Of a stretch of 64,000 nt of DNA, positions 1 to 8,425 are shown one piece after another. The stretch lies in contig NZ_DGLD01000019.1 in assembly GCF_002387245.1 (NCBI RefSeq), positions 62,001-126,000 of the forward strand, given 5' to 3'. Below the pieces are notes generated by a model. It saw only the letters and a list, made by a program, of their open reading frames with translations, had not been told where the DNA came from and did not search any database. The first letter of the stretch is position 1. Each line of letters starts with the position of its first letter. The stretch is from Brevundimonas sp. UBA4553. GTDB lineage: Bacteria > Pseudomonadota > Alphaproteobacteria > Caulobacterales > Caulobacteraceae. The translations under genes were made by a program, and so were the position numbers.

Positions 1-58
1 GCGCGGTTCTCGCGGTTTTGGAGGAGGGTCAGCCTGGGCGCTTAACTGCGCCAGGGAG

Positions 59-134
59 TGGTGCCGGTTGCAGGAATCGAACCCGCGACATCCAGTTTAC
101 AAAACTGGCGCTCTACCAACTGAGCTAAACCGGC
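59..134 (-). tRNA. tRNA-Thr (anticodon UGU)
   Basis: Read on the minus strand, this is a complete 76-nt cloverleaf. It has a GCCGG acceptor start, a D-arm with AGCTCAGTTGGTAGAGC, and an anticodon stem CCAGT/ACTGG enclosing the loop TTTGTAA, so the anticodon is TGT. The T-arm contains GGTTCGATTCC and the CCA end is encoded at 61-59. A GC-rich inverted repeat at 33-56 follows the gene and could act as a terminator, although it lacks a T-tract. Confidence 0.95.
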
Positions 135-191
135 GATGCGCGCCTTATGCTGGCGGAATCTCCTGGATGCAAGCACAGTCCGCGCATGCCG

Positions 192-536
192 ATGACGCCC
201 TATCTCACGCCGGTCCTTCTTCTGGCCCTGTCCAACGTCTTCATGACCTTCGCGTGGTACGGACACCTGAAATTCGGGTCGAAACCGCTATGGATCGTGG
301 TCATCCTGAGCTGGGGGATCGCCTTCTTCGAATACTGCCTGGCGGTGCCAGCGAACCGCATCGGTCATCAGGTCTATTCCGCTGCCGAGCTGAAGACCAT
401 GCAGGAGGTGATCACCCTGCTGGTCTTCGCTGCCTTCTCGGTGCTCTACCTCGGCGAGAAGCTGACCCTGAACCATCTGGTCGGCTTTGCGCTGATCGCC
501 GGCGGGGCCTTCTTCATCTTCAAGGGGCCGCTCTGA
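192..536 (+). CDS. DUF486 / DMT-superfamily small membrane protein
   Basis: This protein of about 114 residues is almost entirely hydrophobic, with four predicted membrane segments. The stretch SNVFMTFAWYGHLKF near the N-terminus and the C-terminal FALIAGGAFFIFKG are typical of the DUF486 family, small relatives of the drug/metabolite transporter superfamily. Its substrate is unknown. An ATG at 192 gives the usual family N-terminus (MTPYLTP); ATGs at 147 and 186 would only add residues without hydrophobic character. It is tail to tail with the HIT gene, with a single base between the two stop codons. The family call is good, and any transport role is inferred. Confidence 0.75.
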   Translation: MTPYLTPVLLLALSNVFMTFAWYGHLKFGSKPLWIVVILSWGIAFFEYCLAVPANRIGHQVYSAAELKTMQEVITLLVFAAFSVLYLGEKLTLNHLVGFALIAGGAFFIFKGPL

Positions 537-537
537 T

Positions 538-975
538 TTAGTCCAGTTCAGCGGCGATCCGAGAGGCCAAGGCTTTCAGGTGCTCGACGTCAGCCATGGG
601 CAAGTGGCCGTGGCCCTCCATGGCGCGGTCGGCCCATCGGGGGACGATGTGGAAATGCAGGTGGAAGACGGTCTGGCCGCCAGCCTCGCCGTTGAACTGC
701 ATTAGGCTGAAGCCCTCGGGTTTCAGGGCCTTTTCGACGGCGCGGGCTGTACGCTGAACCGCAGCGGTCAGCCTGGCGAGAACCTCTGGTTCCATGTCCA
801 GCAGGGTGCGGGCCTTCGAGGTCTTGGACACCACGAGAACGTGGCCCTCGGACTGAGGAAAGACGTCCATGAAGGCCAGGACCTCGTCGTCCTCCCACAC
901 TTTCACGCTCGGAATCTCGCCGCGCAGGATCTTGGCGAAGATGTTGTCGGGGTCGTAGGCGCCGTGAAGGCTCAT
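538..975 (-). CDS. HIT-family nucleotide-binding hydrolase
   Basis: This 145-residue histidine-triad protein carries the signature His105-x-His107-x-His109 in QTVFHLHFHIVPR, with upstream landmarks IFAKILRGEIP and AFMDVFPQSEGHVLVV. Members of the family hydrolyse nucleoside phosphoramidates or dinucleoside polyphosphates in the cytoplasm through the central histidine. The start at 975 is chosen because the protein then begins at the usual distance before the NIFAKIL motif; the frame is open further upstream but with no family sequence. The physiological substrate cannot be read from the sequence. Confidence 0.9.
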   Translation of the reverse strand: MSLHGAYDPDNIFAKILRGEIPSVKVWEDDEVLAFMDVFPQSEGHVLVVSKTSKARTLLDMEPEVLARLTAAVQRTARAVEKALKPEGFSLMQFNGEAGGQTVFHLHFHIVPRWADRAMEGHGHLPMADVEHLKALASRIAAELD

Positions 976-1089
976 GGGAGGCTCCGTCAGAGGGTTCTCA
1001 TCGAGGCTAGCAGGGCCGGGCGGATTTCGCACGGGAGCGAAACGCGATCTGGCGCGCTATATGGTCAAGGTTCAGGGAGACTGCGTTTC

Positions 1090-1446
1090 ATGCTGCGTTT
1101 CATTGTTCAGGCGATCGTCACCGCTCTGGGGCTGTGGTTGTCCGCCAAGGTCGTGCCGGGGGTGGACTTCACCTCTACGGGATCATTGGTCGCGGCGGCG
1201 GTGATCCTGGGTCTGGTCAACGCCATCGTGCGGCCGATCATGGTGATCCGGACCCTGCCGCTGACCATCGTAACCCTGGGGCTGTTTCTGCTGGTGGTGA
1301 ACGCGGCGATGATCGGTCTGACCGCCTGGTTCCTAGGCGGGTTCGCGGTCAACGGTCTTTGGGCCGGGATCGGGGCCGCCATCGTCACGGGCGTTGTCAG
1401 TTGGATCGCCGCCTCGGTGTTCGGCGAGGGCGAGCGTGCGCGTTAA
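1090..1446 (+). CDS. Phage-holin-family (superfamily IV) four-helix membrane protein
   Basis: A protein of 118 residues with four hydrophobic segments (about 4-22, 32-52, 58-78 and 85-110). The landmarks GLVNAIVRPI and LTIVTLGLFLLVVNA match the widespread YvlD/mycobacterial 4-TMS holin-like family. Despite the family name, chromosomal copies are not known to lyse cells and their function is unclear. The ATG at 1090 follows CAGGGAGA, a reasonable ribosome binding site. It is divergent from the HIT gene. There are no phage genes nearby, so this is a housekeeping paralogue and not part of a prophage. Confidence 0.8.
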   Translation: MLRFIVQAIVTALGLWLSAKVVPGVDFTSTGSLVAAAVILGLVNAIVRPIMVIRTLPLTIVTLGLFLLVVNAAMIGLTAWFLGGFAVNGLWAGIGAAIVTGVVSWIAASVFGEGERAR

Positions 1447-1450
1447 ATAA

Positions 1451-1488
1451 ATCCGGGTAATATTGACGCAGATATAATATCCGGGTAA
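1451..1488. promoter_or_regulatory. Direct repeat of ATCCGGGTAA upstream of the DUF2239 gene
   Basis: The 10-mer ATCCGGGTAA occurs at 1451-1460 and again at 1479-1488, 28 bases apart start to start, immediately upstream of the gene at 1517. The segment between them is AT-rich compared with the surrounding DNA. Placement and exact repetition suggest an operator bound by a transcription factor, but I cannot name the regulator. Confidence 0.5.
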
Positions 1489-1516
1489 AACATCTTCATC
1501 TGTCTCGGAGATGATG

Positions 1517-2089
1517 ATGACGACTGCAAGCTGCACCGCCTTCGCCGGAGATCGCCTGATCGCCAGCGGCTCGCCGGCCGTGGTGGCGTCCGCCGCCAAG
1601 GCGGCGCACGATAGCGGAGAGAGGGTGCTGGTCTTCGACAACGCTGACGCTCGCCCGGTGGAGTTCGACCTGCGCGGCGATCTGGCGACGGTCCTGGCGC
1701 GCCTGCCGTCAGAGCCGGTCGAGAAGCGCGGCCCGGGACGGCCCAGGCTGGGGGTGACAGCGCGGGAGGTGACCTTGTTGCCGCGGCACTGGAACTGGCT
1801 GACGTCTCAGCCGGGCGGCGCCTCTGTCGCGATGCGCAAACTGGTCGAGGCCGCCATGCGCGACGGCGAGGGCCCGGATCGCGTCCGTCGCAGCCGCGAA
1901 GCCGCCTATCGCTTCATGACAGCCATGGCGGGTGATCAACCCGCCTATGAGGAAGCGACGCGGATGCTGTTCGCCGGCGACTGGGTCGCCTTTGACGCGG
2001 CGATCGAGGCCTGGCCGTCAGACGTGCGCGATTACGCCCGGCGTCTGGCCGAGGAAAGCTGGCGCAACGGCCGGGGCAGGGCGGGCTAG
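1517..2089 (+). CDS. DUF2239 family protein
   Basis: A soluble protein of 190 residues that resembles the DUF2239 family. The N-terminus CTAFAGDRLIASG, the central KRGPGRPRLGV basic stretch followed by VTLLPRHWNWL, and a helical C-terminal half are its landmarks. The function is unknown. The GPGRPRLG segment looks like an AT-hook-type minor-groove binding motif, and VTLLPRHWNWL resembles the start of a DNA-binding helix bundle, so a DNA-binding role is possible but inferred. Three consecutive ATGs (1511, 1514, 1517) follow GGAG; the third has the best spacing. The stop overlaps the convergent carboxypeptidase gene. Confidence 0.7.
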   Translation: MTTASCTAFAGDRLIASGSPAVVASAAKAAHDSGERVLVFDNADARPVEFDLRGDLATVLARLPSEPVEKRGPGRPRLGVTAREVTLLPRHWNWLTSQPGGASVAMRKLVEAAMRDGEGPDRVRRSREAAYRFMTAMAGDQPAYEEATRMLFAGDWVAFDAAIEAWPSDVRDYARRLAEESWRNGRGRAG

Positions 2090-3525
2090 CTCGGTCGGAT
2101 GACCATGCAGGTCACGCGACGTTCGCCAAGGGCGTCGCAGGCGGCCTCGGCCGCCGCCTGGGTCATGCCGGTGAAGCGCGAGCGATACCAGCCGTTGGCG
2201 ACCTGAACGTCGCGCTGAGCGTCGCTGAACTGGGTGCGGAAGCGACGGCTGACGTCGTTCAGCCAGTCCCGCGCCACTGATTCCTCGCGGAAGGCGCCGA
2301 CCTGAACGGTCCAGCGACCGGCCGGCGCGGTTTCGCGTGCCGGCGCCCGAGCAGGCGCCGACGCAGTGCGACGGGTGGTCGAAGACGCGCCGCCATTCAG
2401 CGAGGCGGTCAGGCTTTCCGCCGTGCGTGGAGCCTCGGCGCGCTGGATCGGCGCCGTGGCGCGAGGCGTGGCCGCAGCCGCCCGGGCCGACGGCGGCGGC
2501 GTGACCTCGGTCGGCAGGCTGGCGGGCGGCGGCCCGGAAACATAGGCTACGGCGGTCGAGCTGACGCCCTCGCCGTCCTCGTCCGAAACAGAGGCGTATT
2601 CGACCGGCGGGTTGGGATCGGCGCTGATTCCGTAACCGCGCTGTTCGAAGAAGGTCTGGGCCACTTGAATCCGCTCGCCCTGACCGCGACGGCGCTGAAC
2701 CTCGAAGCCGGTGTCCATCAGTTCGGCGACGTGCTCGTTGCGGCTCTTGGTCGAGCGACCGCCCATGACGATGGTGATGATCCGCTTGCCGTCACGCACC
2801 GAGGAGGCCGCCAGGTTGTAGCCGGAGGCGTTGGTGAAGCCGGTCTTGATGCCGTCATAGCCGCGCCCGGTGGCCAGCAGGCCGTTGGTGTTGCGGTAGT
2901 CGCGGCCGTTGTAGAACCAGTCGTGCAGGCCGAGGTAGCGATAGTATTGAGGATAGTCGCGCATCACCGCGCGGCTCAGAATCGACAGGTCGCGGGCGGT
3001 GGTCGCCTGGCGCGTGTCGGGTAGGCCGTTGGCGGTGGTGAAGCGGGTGTGATCCATGCCCAGTTCGCGGGCCTTGGCCGTCATGCGGGCCGTGAACTGG
3101 GCCTCGGATCCGCCGATGTGTTCGGCCAGCACCACCGCCATGTCATTGGCGCTGCGGACCGCCGTGGCCTTCATGGCGTCTTCCAGGCTGATCGACTGGC
3201 CGGCGGCCAGACCCAGCTTGGACGGGGGCTGCGAGGCCGCGCGGGGCGAGACCGTCAGGTTGTCGGTCAGCTTGACCTTGCCGGACTCCAGCGCCTCGAA
3301 GACCAGATACAGGGTCATGACCTTGGTGATCGAGGCCGGGTATCGCCGTGCGTCGGCGAAGCGGGAGAAGAGCACCTCTCCCGACGCAGCGTCGACCACG
3401 ATGGAGGCGTAGCGCGAGTTGTCAGAGGACTGGGCCACCGGGGGCGGCGCGCCGAGGGCGGGCGTGAGGACCACGCCGCCCACAACGAGGGCGGCCAGGA
3501 AGCGACGGCTGAATGCTGCGTTCAT
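2086..3525 (-). CDS. D-alanyl-D-alanine carboxypeptidase (S11) with C-terminal SPOR domain
   Basis: A penicillin-binding protein of 479 residues with an N-terminal signal peptide ending near residue 25. The three serine-penicilloyl motifs are all present: Ser65-Ile-Thr-Lys68, Ser125-Ala-Asn127 and Lys227-Thr-Gly229. It would trim the terminal D-Ala from peptidoglycan stem peptides in the periplasm. A Pro/Ala-rich linker of about 100 residues leads to a C-terminal SPOR domain (RWTVQVGAFREE onward), which in known proteins binds denuded septal glycan and targets the enzyme to the division site. The frame continues to a TTG at 3531, but the ATG at 3525 is preferred. Confidence 0.93.
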   Translation of the reverse strand: MNAAFSRRFLAALVVGGVVLTPALGAPPPVAQSSDNSRYASIVVDAASGEVLFSRFADARRYPASITKVMTLYLVFEALESGKVKLTDNLTVSPRAASQPPSKLGLAAGQSISLEDAMKATAVRSANDMAVVLAEHIGGSEAQFTARMTAKARELGMDHTRFTTANGLPDTRQATTARDLSILSRAVMRDYPQYYRYLGLHDWFYNGRDYRNTNGLLATGRGYDGIKTGFTNASGYNLAASSVRDGKRIITIVMGGRSTKSRNEHVAELMDTGFEVQRRRGQGERIQVAQTFFEQRGYGISADPNPPVEYASVSDEDGEGVSSTAVAYVSGPPPASLPTEVTPPPSARAAAATPRATAPIQRAEAPRTAESLTASLNGGASSTTRRTASAPARAPARETAPAGRWTVQVGAFREESVARDWLNDVSRRFRTQFSDAQRDVQVANGWYRSRFTGMTQAAAEAACDALGERRVTCMVIRPS

Positions 3526-3683
3526 GGTCAATCTACTAGCCTCGTCACTGTGGCGCGAAGACGACCGTGATCACCGCGCGTTACAAAGGCTAACATCGGC
3601 GGGTCGGGTTTCGAGAGGGTTAACAAGCCGTCAACGGAGTTGTGATCGGCTTGGCCGCATAAGGGTGATCGGCGTTCATATGT

Positions 3684-3692
3684 TGCGTCGCA
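3684..3692. promoter_or_regulatory. Short palindrome TGCG-T-CGCA in the phasin leader
   Basis: This inverted repeat lies about 100 bases before the phasin start. TGC/GCA-type palindromes are the kind of site bound by the PHA-responsive repressor PhaR upstream of phasin genes. The match is short and the assignment is only inferred from position. Confidence 0.2.
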
Positions 3693-3791
3693 CAATTTTC
3701 ACTTGAAGTCATTTCGCAGTTGCACCATATGACCCCTGTCGCGATGGACGCCGTTCGTCGTGAAACCCCTCATCGCTTCAGGAGAGTCCCC

Positions 3792-4262
3792 ATGGCCGAC
3801 GCCGCAGAGACTGTTAAGAAGACCGTCGAACAGACCACCGCCAAGGCCAAGGCCCAGGCCGAGAGCATCCAGGCCGCCGGCGCCAAGGCCTTCCGCGAAG
3901 GCGTGGACAAGTCGGTCGCCTCGCTGACCGAACTGAACGCCCACGGCAAGAAGAACCTGGAAGCCGTCGTCGAGTCGGCCGCTGCCGCCCAGAAGGGCGC
4001 CGAGGCTCTGTCGCAAGAGACGCTCGCCTTCTCGAAGAAGTCCTGGGAAGACGGCGTCGCCGCTGCCCAGTCGCTGAGCCAAGCGCGTTCGGTGCAGGAA
4101 CTGGTCGAACTGCAGACCTCGTGGGCCAAGTCGGCCGCTGAAGCCTATCTGGCCCAGTTCGGCAAGACCACCGAGATCTTCACCGCTTCGGTGAAGGACA
4201 GCTTCAAGCCGATCAACGAGCGCGTCACCGCGACCGTCGAGAGCTTCCAGGCCGCCCGCTAA
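3792..4262 (+). CDS. Phasin family protein
   Basis: A protein of 156 residues, nearly all amphipathic helix and rich in Ala, Lys and Glu, with the family landmarks SLTELNAHGKKNLEAVVESA and RSVQELVELQTSWAKSAAEAY. Phasins coat polyhydroxyalkanoate granules and control their number and size, and some act as general chaperones. The ATG at 3792 follows AGGAGAG. No PHA synthase or depolymerase gene lies in the window, so the granule role rests on the family. A strong terminator follows directly, so the gene appears to be a single transcription unit. Confidence 0.88.
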   Translation: MADAAETVKKTVEQTTAKAKAQAESIQAAGAKAFREGVDKSVASLTELNAHGKKNLEAVVESAAAAQKGAEALSQETLAFSKKSWEDGVAAAQSLSQARSVQELVELQTSWAKSAAEAYLAQFGKTTEIFTASVKDSFKPINERVTATVESFQAAR

Positions 4263-4291
4263 GCCTGACGCTTTTCAGTAGCGTAAAATCA

Positions 4292-4319
4292 GGCCCCGGC
4301 AGAACTGCCGGGGCCTTTT
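4292..4319. terminator. Bidirectional terminator between phasin and NTF2-like genes
   Basis: A 10-bp stem (GGCCCCGGCA / TGCCGGGGCC) with the loop GAAC is followed by TTTT on the plus strand and, read the other way, by TGATTTT. It separates two convergent genes. Confidence 0.85.
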
Positions 4320-4330
4320 GCGTCCGGGGC

Positions 4331-4867
4331 TCAGGGTGCGCCGGGCGATATGGCGGCATGGTCGATGCTGAAGGCGCGGGCCAGCCGCCACTGGCCGTCC
4401 TCCAGCCGCCACAACATGGAGAAGCGGGCGCGACCGACCAGGGTTTCCGGCCCGTCTCCCTGACGTTCGTAAAAGAGGTGGCTGGCTTCCTCGACCGCGC
4501 CGACGCCGGGGATGGCGTAGACCTTCATCGTGCCCGGTACAAGTTCGCGGCGTGAGCGCCAGGCGTCGGGGGCCTTCCTGGCTTCGCAACCCTTGGCGTA
4601 GTCGGCGACGAAGGCGGTCCGCGTCGCCGTCAGCCCGCCCCGGTCGTGATAGAATTCGAGGTCGTCGGTGACCAGATCAGCCAGGGCCGCTGGATCGCAG
4701 CGGTCGAACATGGTGGTGAACAGGGCGGTGTCGCGCTCGGCGATGATCGGGGTCAGCGTCGCCTCATCCGGAATGACGACCACAGGGGCGGTTGTCTGGA
4801 TCAGTGCGGCGATAAGTGCAGCGATCAGGGTCATGGAGGCGTCCAGCAGCGCGAAACCGAGCCGCAT
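4331..4867 (-). CDS. Exported NTF2-like / DUF4440 protein
   Basis: This protein of about 178 residues starts with a hydrophobic, probably cleaved leader and has a cystatin-like NTF2 fold. AERDTALFTTMFDRCDPAALADLVTDDLEFYHD is the typical first helix and strand of SnoaL/DUF4440 proteins, and LWRLEDGQWRLARAFSIDH is the last strand pair. Such domains bind small ligands or act in diverse enzymes; no specific activity can be named. The start is uncertain: ATG at 4867 adds a basic residue before the hydrophobic leader, ATG at 4834 removes it, and a GTG at 4924 is also in frame. Confidence 0.65.
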   Translation of the reverse strand: MRLGFALLDASMTLIAALIAALIQTTAPVVVIPDEATLTPIIAERDTALFTTMFDRCDPAALADLVTDDLEFYHDRGGLTATRTAFVADYAKGCEARKAPDAWRSRRELVPGTMKVYAIPGVGAVEEASHLFYERQGDGPETLVGRARFSMLWRLEDGQWRLARAFSIDHAAISPGAP

Positions 4868-5006
4868 TGGTGCTGCCCCGACACGCCGGTGTCCCGTGAA
4901 TCTTTGGTTAGCTGGGCCGCTCACGCAACGCGTGACTGGACGCCTCTACAAATCAGGCCATCATCACCTATCTGAGCTATCGACTCCCCCCGAAGACGGA
5001 TGACTA

Positions 5007-5336
5007 ATGCCTACCAGACGGCCAGGTGAACAAGGCGGAGGCGCAGGCGCCGCCGTCGTCACCGAGACAAAGCCGAAGCTTCAGCGGCCCTCGCTCTATC
5101 GAGTGCTGATCCTGAATGACGACTACACGCCCATGGAGTTCGTCATCTATGTGCTGGAACGGTTCTTCCAGAAGAGCCGGGAAGACGCGACCCGCATCAT
5201 GCTGCATGTGCACCAGCATGGCGTCGGGGTTTGCGGCGTCTTCACCTACGAAGTGGCCGAAACCAAGGTCGCCCAGGTGGTCGAGACGGCGCGCCGTCAC
5301 CAGCACCCTCTGCAATGCACGATGGAAAAAGACTGA
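5007..5336 (+). CDS. clpS: ATP-dependent Clp protease adaptor ClpS
   Basis: A protein of 109 residues whose C-terminal 80 residues are the ClpS fold: YRVLILNDDYTPMEFVIYVL, the MLHVHQHGVGVCGV segment and ETKVAQVVETARRHQHPL. ClpS binds substrates with N-degron residues (Leu, Phe, Trp, Tyr) and delivers them to ClpA. The NDDYTPMEFV loop and the MLHVH helix form the N-end residue pocket. The first 25 residues are a flexible, Gly-rich extension. It lies 11 bases upstream of clpA, forming the usual operon. Confidence 0.96.
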   Translation: MPTRRPGEQGGGAGAAVVTETKPKLQRPSLYRVLILNDDYTPMEFVIYVLERFFQKSREDATRIMLHVHQHGVGVCGVFTYEVAETKVAQVVETARRHQHPLQCTMEKD

Positions 5337-5347
5337 GAGGATCTCCC

Positions 5348-7648
5348 ATGCCCTCCTTTTCTCGTCCTCTCGAAGAGACCCTGCACCGCGCGGTCCACTA
5401 TGCGAACGAGCGCCGGCACGAATATGCGACGCTTGAACACCTGCTGCTGGCCCTGATCGACGACACCGACGCCTCGGCGGTCATGACGGCCTGCAACGTC
5501 GATCTCGGCGCGCTGAAGACGGCGCTGACCCTCTATGTCGACAACGATCTGGCCGCCCTGGCCACGGCCGACGGCGACGACGCCAAGCCGACGGCGGGCT
5601 TCCAACGTGTGATCCAGCGCGCGGTCATCCATGTCCAGTCGTCGGGCAGAGAAGAGGTGACGGGCGCCAATGTCCTGGTGGCCATCTTCTCCGAGCGCGA
5701 AAGCCACGCCGCCTACTTCCTGCAAGAGCAGGACATGACGCGCTATGACGCCGTTAACTTCATCGCCCACGGCATCGCCAAGAAGCCTGGTGCGGCCGAG
5801 GCTCGTCCGGCCAAGGGTTCGCCCGAGGAGGCCGAGGACGCCGCTGCCGTCAAATCGGGCGGGGAGGCGCTGGAAGCCTATTGCGTGGACCTGAACGAGA
5901 AGGCGCGCAACGGTAAGATCGACCCCCTGATCGGCCGTCACGCCGAGGTCGAGCGCTCGATCCAGATCCTGTGCCGCCGGACCAAGAACAACCCGCTGCT
6001 GGTCGGCGATCCGGGCGTCGGCAAGACCGCCATCGCCGAGGGTCTGGCCCGCAAGATCGTCAACGGCGAGGTGCCCGAGGTCCTGAAGGACGCCACCATC
6101 TACAGCCTCGACATGGGGGCGCTGCTGGCCGGCACCCGGTATCGCGGGGACTTCGAAGAGCGGCTGAAACAGGTCGTCAAGGAACTGGAGACGCATGAGA
6201 ATGCGGTCCTGTTCATCGACGAGATCCATACGGTGATCGGCGCCGGCGCGACTTCAGGCGGGGCGATGGACGCCTCCAATCTGCTGAAGCCGGCCTTGGC
6301 CTCGGGCAGCCTGCGCTGCATGGGCTCGACCACTTACAAGGAATATCGCCAGCACTTCGAGAAGGATCGCGCCCTGGTGCGTCGCTTCCAGAAGATCGAC
6401 GTCAACGAGCCGACGATCGAGGACACGGTGAAGATCCTCAAGGGCCTGAAGACGACCTACGAGACCCACCACAAGCTGCGTTACACTGACGCCGCTATCC
6501 GCACGGCGGTGGACCTGTCGGCGCGCTACATCACCGACCGCAAGCTGCCGGACAAGGCGATCGACGTGATCGACGAGGCGGGGGCGTCGCAGATGCTGCT
6601 GCCGGAATCGAAGCGCAAGAAGGTTATCGGCCAGAAGGAGGTCGAGGCCGTCATCGCCAAGATGGCGCGCATCCCGCCGAAATCGGTGTCGAAGTCGGAT
6701 ACGGAGTCCCTGCGCGAGCTGGAATCCGATCTGAAGCGCGTGGTCTACGGCCAGGAGCAAGCCATCGACCAGGTCTCGGCCGCGATGAAGCTGGCGCGCG
6801 CGGGTCTGCGGGATCCGAACAAGCCCATCGGCGCCTTCCTGTTCAGCGGCCCGACCGGCGTCGGTAAGACGGAAGTGGCCAAGCAACTCGCGTCCACCCT
6901 GGGCATCGAGATGCAGCGCTTCGACATGTCGGAATACATGGAGCGCCATACGGTTAGCCGCCTGATCGGCGCCCCTCCGGGCTATGTCGGCCACGACCAG
7001 GGCGGCCTGCTGACCGACGCCGTCGATCAGCACCCGCACTCGGTGGTGCTGCTGGACGAGATCGAGAAGGCCCACCCCGACGTCTACAACATCCTGCTGC
7101 AGGTGATGGACAACGGGACCCTGACGGACGCGATCGGCAAGAAGGTCGACTTCAGGAACGTCATCCTGATCATGACCACCAACGCCGGGGCCGCCGACAA
7201 CGCCCGCGCCTCCATCGGCTTTGGCCGAGGCAAGGTCGAGGGCGAGGACGACAAGGCCATCCAGCGTCTGTTCGCGCCGGAGTTCCGCAACCGTCTGGAC
7301 GCCATCGTGGCCTTCAAGCCGCTGGGCGCCGAGACGATCCGCTCGGTGGTCGGCAAGTTCATGATGCAGCTGGACGCCCAACTGGCGGACCGCAACATCA
7401 CCATCGAACTGACCGACGAGGCGACCGACTGGCTGGCCAAAAACGGCTTCGACGAACTGTATGGCGCACGGCCCCTGGCCCGCGTCATTCAGGAGCACAT
7501 CAAGAAGCCGCTGGCCGACGACATCCTGTTCGGCCGCCTGACTCGCGGCGGACACGTCAAGGTCGAGTTGAAGGACGGCAAGATCGCCTTCGACATCACC
7601 CCGGCCAAGGGCGCGGCGGTGAAGGAAGCAGAAGAAGAAACGGCCTGA
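5348..7648 (+). CDS. clpA: ATP-dependent Clp protease ATP-binding subunit ClpA
   Basis: An AAA+ unfoldase of 766 residues with the normal ClpA architecture. An N-terminal Clp_N double repeat (about 1-150) binds ClpS. The first nucleotide-binding domain has Walker A GDPGVGKT near residue 220 and Walker B VLFIDEIHT; the second has Walker A GPTGVGKT near 500 and VVLLDEIEKAHPD. A ClpB_D2-small domain closes the protein. It unfolds substrates for the ClpP protease. The ATG at 5348 follows GAGAGGAT. The middle coiled coil of ClpB is absent, which separates it from the disaggregase. Confidence 0.97.
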   Translation: MPSFSRPLEETLHRAVHYANERRHEYATLEHLLLALIDDTDASAVMTACNVDLGALKTALTLYVDNDLAALATADGDDAKPTAGFQRVIQRAVIHVQSSGREEVTGANVLVAIFSERESHAAYFLQEQDMTRYDAVNFIAHGIAKKPGAAEARPAKGSPEEAEDAAAVKSGGEALEAYCVDLNEKARNGKIDPLIGRHAEVERSIQILCRRTKNNPLLVGDPGVGKTAIAEGLARKIVNGEVPEVLKDATIYSLDMGALLAGTRYRGDFEERLKQVVKELETHENAVLFIDEIHTVIGAGATSGGAMDASNLLKPALASGSLRCMGSTTYKEYRQHFEKDRALVRRFQKIDVNEPTIEDTVKILKGLKTTYETHHKLRYTDAAIRTAVDLSARYITDRKLPDKAIDVIDEAGASQMLLPESKRKKVIGQKEVEAVIAKMARIPPKSVSKSDTESLRELESDLKRVVYGQEQAIDQVSAAMKLARAGLRDPNKPIGAFLFSGPTGVGKTEVAKQLASTLGIEMQRFDMSEYMERHTVSRLIGAPPGYVGHDQGGLLTDAVDQHPHSVVLLDEIEKAHPDVYNILLQVMDNGTLTDAIGKKVDFRNVILIMTTNAGAADNARASIGFGRGKVEGEDDKAIQRLFAPEFRNRLDAIVAFKPLGAETIRSVVGKFMMQLDAQLADRNITIELTDEATDWLAKNGFDELYGARPLARVIQEHIKKPLADDILFGRLTRGGHVKVELKDGKIAFDITPAKGAAVKEAEEETA

Positions 7649-7729
7649 TTTCAGGCTGAAAAACGGGTCGCTCCTCCCTCGTTCAGGCGGGGGAGGAGGT
7701 CCCGATCCAGAATCGACCGGGGGGCGATA

Positions 7730-8425
7730 ATGAACAAACTCATTCTGGCGGGAGCCTTGGCTCTGGGGATGGCGCCGGCCGCCTATGCGGGAACCCCGTA
7801 TCCCATCAAGGTGGAGTGTCCGCTCACCGGCGAAACCTTCACGCATACGGCGACGGCGTCCTATTCCACCTACGGAATGCATATGGACGGGATGCCGGTC
7901 GGGTCGTGGACGTTTCCGATGCCTGTGCCACAGTGTCCGGGCAGCCGTTTTCCGGTGACCAAGGAAGTCTATAGCGATGCGGAGAAGACTGCGCTTCGCG
8001 CTCTGGTGCTGACGCCCGAATACGCGGCGGTCCAGAACGAGGCATCCTACTATGTGATGGACTTTGTCATGGCCAAAACGGGCGAACAGACGCCTTAAAG
8101 CCATGTCTGGTTGTTGTTGCAGGCCACATGGCAGGTTCGATCGGATATGACGGCCTATGCCCGCTATGCTGCTGAGTTGGCGCCGGCGATGGACGCCGCC
8201 AGCGACCAGCTCAAATCGGAAGACCCCGAGAACTGGTATTTCTATCAGCTATCGACAGCCAACGTGCTTCGTCAGTCTGGCGACTTTGACGGGGCAGCCC
8301 AACGTTTGGCGGTGGTGGAGGCCGCGCCATCCGACCAGCCAATGATCAATAAATGGATCGAGCTGTCCCGCGCCATGATCGTGGCACGGGACAGCAGGTC
8401 CGAGGAAATCCCCAGAGAAGATTAG
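7730..8425 (+). pseudogene. Secreted protein gene interrupted by an in-frame TAA
   Basis: A protein with a signal peptide (residues 1-20, ending AYA) runs for 122 residues to a TAA at 8096-8098. The same reading frame then continues without another stop to 8425: SHVWLLLQATWQV, then helical sequence with SDQLKSEDPENWYFYQLSTANVLRQSGDFDGAA, which resembles a tetratricopeptide-type helix pair. Both halves are in one frame with compatible codon use, so this looks like a single gene of about 231 codons broken by one nonsense change. The N-terminal half has two Cys-Pro pairs (ECPLTGETF, PQCPGSRF). The function is unknown. A sequencing error or readthrough are the alternatives. Confidence 0.6.

Noticed and set aside
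1090..1446. Holin-family protein as evidence for a prophage
   Set aside because: No other phage gene nearby, and this family is common as a single chromosomal gene.
1463..1478. TTGACG followed by TATAAT as a sigma-70 promoter
   Set aside because: The two hexamers are only four bases apart, far from the 16-18 bases needed.
6254..8104. 616-codon open frame antisense to clpA and the following gene
   Set aside because: Spans the end of clpA and an intergenic region on the opposite strand, with no domain or ribosome binding site.
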